A DNA stretch of 64,000 bases, taken from contig NZ_CAVK010000039.1 of NCBI RefSeq assembly GCF_000382885.1, positions 62,001 through 126,000 on the forward strand, given 5' to 3'. This DNA is from Sphingobium indicum BiD32. GTDB taxonomy: Bacteria; Pseudomonadota; Alphaproteobacteria; Sphingomonadales; Sphingomonadaceae. The notes beneath the pieces were generated by a model. It saw only the letters and a list, made by a program, of their open reading frames with translations, searched no databases and was not told the DNA's origin. A program made the position numbers and the translations under genes. Positions 45,540-52,919 of this stretch are shown one piece after another; the stretch's first letter is position 1; every line of letters begins with the position of its first letter.

Positions 45540-47341
45540 GCCGCCATCCGCTCCCCGCGCAGAGCCGCCGTGGCCGCATGGTCCACCGCCAGGCTATAGT
45601 CGGCCAGACTGCCCGTCAGCACGACGCCATAGCGGTCCCGCGCCGCGTCGATGCTCACCAGTTCGTCCAGCACATCCTCACACACCGCCTGCGGATCACG
45701 CAGCAGCGCAGGCGCGAAGCCAGCGCCGCCGCCATGCTGATAGGCGATCACCGCCCCGGCGGGGAGTTGCGCGCGGGCCGTCAGTTCGACGCGATATTCA
45801 TCGGGCGTCCCGACCTGGAAATGGTTGAGATAGGGCGAGCCATCCTCACCACCCTCCAGCCCGCTGATCGGATGATCATGGCTGACCATCCAGGCCATGG
45901 CGATCGCGGGTTCGAGGATCTGCTTGACGTTGCGGCTGCCCGGCATGCCGCGCCAGCGACCCGCGCCACCGCTGTCGGTGACAAGTTCGCGGCTGATGTT
46001 GATGACCGGGAAACGGCTTTCGGCATCTTCGGCCTGCGACAGCAGCAGGTTGCCGAGCGCGACCGGGCAACTGCCCCAGCCGTCGATCCCCTGCACCGCC
46101 GACACGTCCATCGACCGGCAATCGACGCCCTGATCCATCCACATCTGGCCGCGCGCGTCGAAGCCGATGACCGCGTTGGGCATGCCGATCTTGTAGACCT
46201 GCGGCGCGGAGCGATCCGGCGCAACGTTCGACAGGGCGACGCACACGGCTTCGGTAATTTCGCACGCCGGGTGGAAGGAGCCGAGCGCCGCTGGCTTGTT
46301 GGGCGGGGGATGGGCAATGCAGCCTTCGGGCAGGATGATCTCCACCGCGTTGAACAGACCTTCATTCTTGACGATGTCCGGGTCGATGGTGGAGGCGATC
46401 TGGGTCATGATATAGCCGCGCGAATTGGCAAAGGTGTTCCAAACCCCGACCAGATCCGGCCGGTCGTCGGTGCCGGTGAGGTCGACGGTCAACTGGTCGC
46501 CCGCGATGGTGCAGGCGACATGGACGCGCACATCCTTCGTACCCACCGTGTCATGATCGATATGGACGGTGGCTTCATAGCTGCCATCGCGCCAGTCGGA
46601 CACGAGCTGGCGCATCTGGCGCTCCGATGTCTCGATCGTCTGGTTGACGGCGGCGCGGACGACATCGCTGCCCCATTTGTCGAGGATGGCACGGATCGAA
46701 GCGCTGGCCTTTTCCACCGCGCCGATCATCGCGGCCAGATCGCCCGCGAAGCTGGGGAAGCGGTTGTTGCGTTCGAGCAGATAGATGGCGTCCCGCCGCT
46801 TTTCGCCGCGATGGACGAGCTTGAGGCAGGGGATGGCCAGCCCTTCGGTAAAAATATCGGTCGCATCGAGGGTGAAGCCGCCGGGGTCCTTGCCGCCCGT
46901 ATCCCCCTGATGCGCCTGAAGCGCCTGGATCAGGACCAGGTCGCCCGCCGCGTCATAGACAGGCGCATAGACATTATAGTCGGGCAGATGGCCGCCGCCA
47001 TGATCGGGATCATTGCCGACAAACACGTCGCCCGGTCCCCAATCGAAATGGTCCTGCTGCATCAGGCCGTAGCGCACCGTCAGTTGCGACACGAAGGTCA
47101 GATGCGGCGTGCCGATCGATCCCATGGCCAGGCGGCCATGGGCATCGACGATGGCGGCGTTGCGCTCATTCGACTGGTTGATGATGGGGGAAGAGGCGGC
47201 ACGGCCCAGATGGGTCGTCGCTTCGTAGCAGACGGTTTCCAGTGCGCCGCGAATGATGTTGGCGGTAACCGGGTCGATGCTGGCAGTGGTGGGCAAGGGT
47301 GCGCGACGGGCGGCCAGGCTGGCGTTGAGTTCAAAGGACAT
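45536..47341 (-). CDS. Hydantoinase B/oxoprolinase subunit (HyuB-like)
   Basis: A 601-residue HyuB protein, the partner of HyuA. GDVFVGNDPDHGGGHLPDYN is the conserved metal-binding region, with QALQAHQGDTGG, NSRGYIM and GGAGRWRGMPGSRN further along. ATG 47341 has GAGG at a better distance than the ATG at 47347. It lies eight bases after the second Rieske gene. No third (gamma) subunit of acetophenone carboxylase type is seen nearby. Confidence 0.88.
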   Translation of the reverse strand: MSFELNASLAARRAPLPTTASIDPVTANIIRGALETVCYEATTHLGRAASSPIINQSNERNAAIVDAHGRLAMGSIGTPHLTFVSQLTVRYGLMQQDHFDWGPGDVFVGNDPDHGGGHLPDYNVYAPVYDAAGDLVLIQALQAHQGDTGGKDPGGFTLDATDIFTEGLAIPCLKLVHRGEKRRDAIYLLERNNRFPSFAGDLAAMIGAVEKASASIRAILDKWGSDVVRAAVNQTIETSERQMRQLVSDWRDGSYEATVHIDHDTVGTKDVRVHVACTIAGDQLTVDLTGTDDRPDLVGVWNTFANSRGYIMTQIASTIDPDIVKNEGLFNAVEIILPEGCIAHPPPNKPAALGSFHPACEITEAVCVALSNVAPDRSAPQVYKIGMPNAVIGFDARGQMWMDQGVDCRSMDVSAVQGIDGWGSCPVALGNLLLSQAEDAESRFPVINISRELVTDSGGAGRWRGMPGSRNVKQILEPAIAMAWMVSHDHPISGLEGGEDGSPYLNHFQVGTPDEYRVELTARAQLPAGAVIAYQHGGGAGFAPALLRDPQAVCEDVLDELVSIDAARDRYGVVLTGSLADYSLAVDHAATAALRGERMAA

Positions 47342-47349
47342 GGGCATCC

Positions 47350-48759
47350 TCAGCGCGTGGGGCGATGGGGCGGCATCGCGACATAGCGGTCAACCGCCTG
47401 CTCGAAATGGCGGATGCGGATTTCCTGATAATTGCCCAGCGTCAGGCCGCGCTTGGCCGACGCTTCCAGCCCCTCCTGCTGGAGGAAGAGATTGTCGGTA
47501 TCCTGATCCAATATCCTGCCGAAACCGGCATCCATGCCGGGTGCGTCGCAGAAGCTCTGATCGTCGGTCAGGATGATCGGTTCTGCGGGTTCGGGCCGCT
47601 GCCCTTCCGTTGGCACCGGGCGCATGAAGAACACCTCGTAGATGCAGCGGCGATGGTCCTTCGGGTCCGGGCGGAAGCGATAGACCATCGGCAACGATAC
47701 GCCGGGGAAAAGATAGGTGTTGGGGAAGATCGTGTAGGAGAAGCAGTCGAGCATCTCGCTATCCGACGTCTCCGACAAATCGCTGCCGGTCGCCTGGCCG
47801 AACATGCCCCGAAACAGGTCCGCCATCGCCTGCCGCGCGGTGCCATCGCCCACGGTAGGCCGGTCCTCGCACAGGACCGACGCATCGCCGACAGTGAACT
47901 GGTCAAGAATATCCTGTTCGGAAAAGCGCCCGTCCAGATGGGGTGACGCGACGCCCAGGCAGGAAATGAAGCGATTCACGTGATCGCCATAAACGTCATA
48001 TTGGGTGTTGGCGTCGGCGTTGGACGGGGCGACCTGCGGATGGGTCTCGATGACGTGATAGGCCTCCATGAATGCCTCGACCGTCAGTTTCCAGTTGGCC
48101 GGAAAGCTTTTCTGGACATGGAGGTGGATATAGCGATCCTCCAGCTTCCAGGCGCGGATATGGGCGAGCGCGTCGGGGCCGAGATATTCCTCAAGGCTGG
48201 GCGCAGCGGGGTCCATGTTGATCCATACAAAGCCGCCCAGTGTCTGGACGCGGGCCTGGGGCAGGCTGTTGCTGGCGGGATCGACATGGCGGAAATCCCA
48301 GGGGCAGACGATGCCTTTGCTGCTGCCATCGATATTCCAGCTCCAGCCGTGGAAGCTGCATTTGAACTCGCTGGCAAAGCCCGCCGAGCCGGACGCGCGC
48401 AGCTTGGTGCCGCGATGCAGGCAGGCATTGACATAGGCGCGGATTTCGTCGGGCGCGACACGGGTGATGATCAGGCTGTAACGGCCGATATCATAGACCT
48501 GATAGTCGCCGACCTCCGGTATATGTTCTTCCCGGCAGGCAAATTGCCAGGTGCGCGTCCACAGGCTTTCCATTTCGCGGCGAGCATAGTCAGGGTCGAT
48601 ATAGCGGTCGTTCGACACATCCTCGCTGCCCAGGAAAGCATAGGATTCCGACCGGACCCAGCCGGGTGCGGCGACCTTGTCGCGGGCGATGATATCCTGC
48701 GTGCTGATCGCCGGGCAGCGGGCATCACCCGGTTCCATCGGGCCGGTTTCCATGTTCAT
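47350..48759 (-). CDS. Rieske non-heme iron oxygenase, alpha subunit (2)
   Basis: A 469-residue oxygenase alpha subunit. Rieske ligands are Cys113, His115 (CLHRG) and Cys134, His137 (CSFHGWSW). The mononuclear iron site is EAFMEAYHVIETH. It is clearly different from the first Rieske oxygenase in the window. The ATG has GGAGAG five bases ahead and overlaps the amidohydrolase stop (ATGA). It probably hydroxylates or demethylates a later or alternative intermediate. Electron donor is likely the Rieske ferredoxin or the 2Fe-2S ferredoxin of the island. Confidence 0.91.
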   Translation of the reverse strand: MNMETGPMEPGDARCPAISTQDIIARDKVAAPGWVRSESYAFLGSEDVSNDRYIDPDYARREMESLWTRTWQFACREEHIPEVGDYQVYDIGRYSLIITRVAPDEIRAYVNACLHRGTKLRASGSAGFASEFKCSFHGWSWNIDGSSKGIVCPWDFRHVDPASNSLPQARVQTLGGFVWINMDPAAPSLEEYLGPDALAHIRAWKLEDRYIHLHVQKSFPANWKLTVEAFMEAYHVIETHPQVAPSNADANTQYDVYGDHVNRFISCLGVASPHLDGRFSEQDILDQFTVGDASVLCEDRPTVGDGTARQAMADLFRGMFGQATGSDLSETSDSEMLDCFSYTIFPNTYLFPGVSLPMVYRFRPDPKDHRRCIYEVFFMRPVPTEGQRPEPAEPIILTDDQSFCDAPGMDAGFGRILDQDTDNLFLQQEGLEASAKRGLTLGNYQEIRIRHFEQAVDRYVAMPPHRPTR

Positions 48760-50039
48760 GCAACTCTCCGTTGGTCAGAGGCGGCAGGCGCGCAGAGGCC
48801 GGACGCGATGTTGTGGATCGCCCCGTCCTTCATCACCATCGCCAGCCGGTTTTTGTCTTGAAGGATCGTGACATCGGCCAGCGGATCACCGTCCACCAGC
48901 AGCATGTCGGCAAGCGCGCCGGGCGTCAGCGTGCCAAGGTCGCCCTCGTCCCGCATCGCCTGCCCGCCATTGCGCGTGGCGCAGGCGAGCGCGCCCGCCG
49001 CGTCATAGCCATAATAGTCCATCAGCAGCTTGATATCGCGGGCGTTGGTGCCCTGCCGGTTCCAGGCGAGACCATAGTCGCCGCCGATCAGGTGACGGAT
49101 GCCGCGTTTGCGCAATGCCGTGTGCGTCGTGACCGATTGCTCAATGAGGGCGGGGATGCCCATGGCTTCGGCCACGGCGCGCGGAATCCACGGCTCGCCA
49201 TAATGGATCATGCTGTGGAACAGGCCGATCGAAGGCGCGATGACGATGCGGTCGCGCGCTTCCTCCAGCATGTCGAGCATCTCTTCGTCCGCATATTCGA
49301 CGTGGAACAGGCCATCGACACCGGCGCGGATGCAGTGTTTGGTCCCTTCGATCGAGCGGCTGTGGGCGTTCACCTTGCGGCCGAAGGCATGGGCGGTATC
49401 GACCGCCATCTTCACCTCCTCGAACGACATCGGCGTGACGTGGGCGGGGCTGCCGGGATAGAAGGGATCGCCCGACACATCGAGCTTGATATTGTCGCAC
49501 CCCTCGCGGATCGCGAGGCGCACGGCCTTGCGCATCTCTTCGGGTCCATCGACGATACAGCTGATGCCGATGCGCGGATTGTGCAGCTTGCTTTCGTCGC
49601 CCATGCCGCCGGTCACGGTGATCTCGGTCGATCCGGCGCGGATGCGCGGGCCGGGAATATGGCCCGCATCGACGGCGTCGCGCACGGCAACATCCAGCTT
49701 CAGCTTCGCCGCCGACGCGCCATAGCAACTGGTAAAGCCCTGATCGAGCAACACCTCGGCCATGCGCGCGGTGATGAGCGTATGGGCTTCGGGCGACGGG
49801 CTGATCAGATCCTCGGTCGAGGCCGCGTCGCCGAAGGATATGTGCGCATGGCCCTCGGTCAGGCCCGGCATCAAGGTCTTGCCAGTACCGTCGACAATCT
49901 GGTCCGCCTGCGGCAACGGTCCCGTCGCGCTGGCCGTCACCGACCGGATGCGGTTCCCTTCCACCAACAAGGCACCCGCAAAAGGCGCGGCCCCGGTGGC
50001 GTCCCAGATGGTGGCGTTGGTGATGAGCGTCGTTGGCAA
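48756..50039 (-). CDS. Metal-dependent amidohydrolase (imidazolonepropionase-like)
   Basis: A 427-residue amidohydrolase. LMPGLTEGHAHISFGD holds the HxH motif, DNIKLDVSGD the possible carbamylated lysine, VNAHSRS and LFHVEYADEEM the metal histidines, and LIGGDYGLAWN the catalytic aspartate. There is no ATG; the start is taken as TTG at 50039 (peptide MPTTLITNATIWDATG) with GGAGAGG eight bases upstream. It is the first gene of the minus-strand operon with Rieske 2, HyuBA and the CaiB pair. It would hydrolyse an amide, lactam or lactone; the substrate is unknown. Confidence 0.85.
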   Translation of the reverse strand: MPTTLITNATIWDATGAAPFAGALLVEGNRIRSVTASATGPLPQADQIVDGTGKTLMPGLTEGHAHISFGDAASTEDLISPSPEAHTLITARMAEVLLDQGFTSCYGASAAKLKLDVAVRDAVDAGHIPGPRIRAGSTEITVTGGMGDESKLHNPRIGISCIVDGPEEMRKAVRLAIREGCDNIKLDVSGDPFYPGSPAHVTPMSFEEVKMAVDTAHAFGRKVNAHSRSIEGTKHCIRAGVDGLFHVEYADEEMLDMLEEARDRIVIAPSIGLFHSMIHYGEPWIPRAVAEAMGIPALIEQSVTTHTALRKRGIRHLIGGDYGLAWNRQGTNARDIKLLMDYYGYDAAGALACATRNGGQAMRDEGDLGTLTPGALADMLLVDGDPLADVTILQDKNRLAMVMKDGAIHNIASGLCAPAASDQRRVA

Positions 50040-50225
50040 GATGGGATCCTCTCCTGCCGATGAGACTATGCCCTTGCCGCCTGCTCCCCAATGACTGCAC
50101 GCGCACTTGGCGTTTCCTCTCGGCGCGGCATCGCCTGCCGCGCCAGTCAAGCCGGTGCGCGGCACCATGCCTTTCCGTGCGTCCCGCCTTCGGCCATTCT
50201 GCCGGTCAAAAGGAGAATAGTGTCG
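50040..50225. promoter_or_regulatory. Divergent regulatory region, amidohydrolase operon and ferredoxin-P450 operon
   Basis: A 186-base gap between divergent starts. On the minus strand TTGACCGGCAGAATGGCC (50209-50192) is nearly identical to TTGACCGGGATGGAATGGCC at 52750-52769 before the TonB receptor, suggesting one regulator for both. AAAGGAGA at 50208-50215 is the ribosome binding site of the ferredoxin gene. A regulator of the AraC type, as encoded in the island, is a candidate. Confidence 0.5.
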
Positions 50226-50546
50226 ATGGTGCAGGTCACCTTTGTGGATGTGAACGGCGTGGAGCGACGGGTCGATGGCGGGTCCGAGGACCAGTCGCTG
50301 ATGGAACTGGCCAAGGCGAACGGGATTGATGGCATTGCCGCCGATTGCGGCGGCGCCTGTTCCTGCGCGACCTGTCTGGTCCATATCGACCCGGACTGGA
50401 CCGAACGGACGGGGCAGCCCGACGATATCGAATTTGCCATGCTGGACATGGTCGCGGATGTGGCGACCGTCAGCAGCCGTCTGGCGTGCCAGATACGCCT
50501 GTCGGGCGCGCTCGACGGACTTCGCGTCGTGGTGGCGCAACAATGA
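50226..50546 (+). CDS. 2Fe-2S ferredoxin (adrenodoxin/putidaredoxin type)
   Basis: A 106-residue ferredoxin. Cluster ligands are Cys41, Cys47, Cys50 (DCGGACSCATC) and Cys88 (RLACQI), the spacing of P450-type ferredoxins. An additional Cys45 lies within the loop. The ATG has AAAGGAGA ahead. Its stop overlaps the P450 ATG (ATGA), so it is the dedicated electron donor of that P450. No ferredoxin reductase gene is present in the window. Confidence 0.94.
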   Translation: MVQVTFVDVNGVERRVDGGSEDQSLMELAKANGIDGIAADCGGACSCATCLVHIDPDWTERTGQPDDIEFAMLDMVADVATVSSRLACQIRLSGALDGLRVVVAQQ

Positions 50547-51829
50547 GCGAGGAACAGGCGATGACCAAATTGGCGGAGCGCGACCTGCTCGCAACCGGAT
50601 CGATGACAGATCCGCTGATTTCGGCGCGGCCGCGTGACTTTTACGCCGCGATGCGCCGGGACGACCCGGTGCATTGGGACGAGAAGCTGGGCATGTATCT
50701 GGTGTCGCGGTACGAGGATATCGCGACGATCCAGCAGGACCCGATCACCTTTTCGGTGAACAAGGGCTATCACACGCAACAGGCCAAGGGGTTCCAGCAG
50801 GAATTTCAGGAGATATTGGAGCGTGAGGGCGGCGGTTACTTTCCCGACGCGATCATGTCCGACCCGCCCTATCACACACGTATCCGCAAGCTGATGGAGA
50901 AAGCCTTTACCGCGCATCGCGTAAAGGCGCTGGAACCGCGGATCGAAAAGGTGGTGGTCGACCTGGTCGACAGCGTCGCAGCGCGGGGCGAGGCGGACGC
51001 GATCCATGATTTCGCGGTGCCGCTGACGGTGCGGATCATCTGCGAGCAGCTGGGCCTGGACTGGGACATGAAGGACCGCATCCAGCGCTGGTCGATCGCG
51101 GTGACGGCGCAGATCGGGCGGATGCAGGATCGCGAACAGATGCTGGGTCACGCGCGGGAGATTTGCGACCTGCAACATTATCTGATCGCCAAGATGCAGG
51201 AGCGGCAGGCCGATCCGCGCGAGGACATGATTTCCGACCTGGTCCATGCCCGCGATGCCGATGGCGAGGGGTTGAGCTTTGCCGAGGCGGTGTCGCTGGT
51301 CCGCGCGCTGCTGATCGCCGGGAACGAGACGACCACGACGGCGCTGGGCAATCTGTTCTTCATTCTCGCCACCCGGCCGGAGATCGCCACCCTGTTGCAG
51401 GAGTCGGCGGATGACGACCGGCTGATGAACCGTTTCGTCGAGGAATTGTTGCGGATCGAGCCGCCGGTGCGCGGCCTGTCGCGCATGACCACGCGCGAGG
51501 TCGAGCTGGGCGGACGGACGCTGCCTGCGGGCGCGCATCTGCTGCTGATGTATGCGTCGGCCAATGATCAGGAGGATGTGTTCCCCCATCCGCGCGATTT
51601 TGACCTCAACCGTCCCAATATCGGGCGGCACCTGTCCTTTGGCGGCGGGGTGCATCGTTGCGTCGGGCTGGCGCTGGCGCGGATGGAGATCAAGGTGGCG
51701 GCGCGCGAGATCGTCAAGCGCATCGGCAACATCGAGCTGGCCATTGCGGAGGCGGACATCCGCTATCTGCCCACGGTAGCGACTCAATCGATCGAGCGAC
51801 TGCCGATCCGTTTCACGCGGCGGGGCTGA
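50543..51829 (+). CDS. Cytochrome P450
   Basis: A 428-residue soluble bacterial P450. I-helix motif LLIAGNETTTTALG, K-helix ELLRIEPPVRGLSR with the ExxR pair, and heme-binding LSFGGGVHRCVGLALARME with Cys373 are present. The ATG overlaps the ferredoxin stop. It hydroxylates a lipophilic compound, presumably imported by the nearby TonB receptor. CYP family cannot be fixed without comparison; class I electron transfer is clear from the linked ferredoxin. Confidence 0.95.
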   Translation: MSEEQAMTKLAERDLLATGSMTDPLISARPRDFYAAMRRDDPVHWDEKLGMYLVSRYEDIATIQQDPITFSVNKGYHTQQAKGFQQEFQEILEREGGGYFPDAIMSDPPYHTRIRKLMEKAFTAHRVKALEPRIEKVVVDLVDSVAARGEADAIHDFAVPLTVRIICEQLGLDWDMKDRIQRWSIAVTAQIGRMQDREQMLGHAREICDLQHYLIAKMQERQADPREDMISDLVHARDADGEGLSFAEAVSLVRALLIAGNETTTTALGNLFFILATRPEIATLLQESADDDRLMNRFVEELLRIEPPVRGLSRMTTREVELGGRTLPAGAHLLLMYASANDQEDVFPHPRDFDLNRPNIGRHLSFGGGVHRCVGLALARMEIKVAAREIVKRIGNIELAIAEADIRYLPTVATQSIERLPIRFTRRG

Positions 51830-51833
51830 GCAG

Positions 51834-52673
51834 ATGGCAGGAGAGCTGGCGGGCAAGGTCGCCATTGTCACCGGCGGCGTGGGCGGGATCGGCCGGGCCA
51901 CGGTGGAACTGTTCGTGGCCGAAGGCGCGAAGGTCGTGATCGCCGACGTCGACCAGCAGGCGGGAGACGCGCTGGCGGCGGCACTGGGACCGGCCACCAG
52001 CTTCCAGGCAACGGACGTGTCGCAGCGCGAACAGGTCCAGGCGTTGATTGACCGTGCGGTCACGGACTTTGGCGGGCTGCACGTCATGTTCAACAATGCG
52101 GGCATCAGTTGCGCGCCCTTCCCCCATTTCATCGACGACGCGCTCGACGATTTCCATCGGGTGTTGGGGGTCAACCTGCTTGGGCCGATGTTGGGGACGC
52201 AGATTGCCGCGCGCCATATGAAGGATCATGGCGGCGGCGTTATTTTGAACAATGCGTCGATTGCAGGGATGCTCGCCGGGCAGGCGATGATGACCTATCG
52301 GGCGTCCAAGGCGGGGCTGATCCAGTTTTCCAAGTCCGCCGCTATCGACCTGGCCCAATATGACATCCGGGTAAACTGCCTGGTGCCGGGGCATATTCGC
52401 ACCAGCCTGTCCTCCTTCCGGGCGGAAGATGCCGAGGCGAGCGTGGCGGCGAAGGTCGATGCCGGGATCGACGCGGTCTATCTGTCCAACCAGCCACTCA
52501 AGCGCCGCGGCCTGCCCAGCGACGTGGCCCAGGCGGCGCTCTTTCTGGCGAGCGACCGCGCGTTGCAGATTACCGGAATCACCTTGCCGGTGGAAGGCGG
52601 CGTTGTCGCAGGCGATCCGGTCAATCATCTGGAACAGATACTGGCCGCGCGGGCGATCACCCTCCCCGACTAA
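51834..52673 (+). CDS. Short-chain dehydrogenase/reductase (2)
   Basis: A 279-residue classical SDR. TGGVGGIGRA is the cofactor motif, VIADVDQQ indicates NAD preference, NNAGISCAPFPHF follows, then ILNNASIAGM with the active-site serine and TYRASKAGL with Tyr-Lys. VEGGVVAGDP ends the fold. It is four bases after the P450 gene, which suggests it oxidises the alcohol formed by the P450. Confidence 0.92.
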   Translation: MAGELAGKVAIVTGGVGGIGRATVELFVAEGAKVVIADVDQQAGDALAAALGPATSFQATDVSQREQVQALIDRAVTDFGGLHVMFNNAGISCAPFPHFIDDALDDFHRVLGVNLLGPMLGTQIAARHMKDHGGGVILNNASIAGMLAGQAMMTYRASKAGLIQFSKSAAIDLAQYDIRVNCLVPGHIRTSLSSFRAEDAEASVAAKVDAGIDAVYLSNQPLKRRGLPSDVAQAALFLASDRALQITGITLPVEGGVVAGDPVNHLEQILAARAITLPD

Positions 52674-52919
52674 GGCCAGAGCGCGCCGCCCGTTTCTCCG
52701 CAAAGATCATGCTGTCCGGCCCATCCCGGCAGGTGCGCTGGTGCGACATTTGACCGGGATGGAATGGCCTTGATGGAGCGGGAATGGCCGCTTGATCCGG
52801 CAGGCACTAGTGGGACTTCGCGGTCGATCACCTCCGGCGGCTTGATAGGGTGATGCCGGTCCAGACCGAGAAACCGATGCCCAACATCGGCACCCTGGGC
52901 AGCTACAGGGAGAGATGCC
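52674..52919 (+). promoter_or_regulatory. Promoter region of the second TonB receptor with tandem operator-like repeats
   Basis: A 246-base gap. GGAATGGCC occurs at 52761-52769 and again at 52781-52789, exactly 20 bases apart, each followed by TTGAT (52770-52774 and 52792-52796). TTGACCGG precedes the first copy (52750-52757) and TTGATCCGG follows the second. Direct repeats of about two helical turns are usual for AraC-type activators. GGGAGAGATGCC before the ATG provides the ribosome binding site. Confidence 0.5.

Noticed and set aside
43650-47386. Two long plus-strand frames opposite the HyuA and HyuB genes
   Set aside because: HyuA and HyuB motifs on the minus strand are unambiguous; the antisense frames show no family features.
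50147-52174. Minus-strand frame of 675 codons opposite ferredoxin, P450 and SDR
   Set aside because: It crosses three real genes and an intergenic region; its composition is that of a shadow frame.
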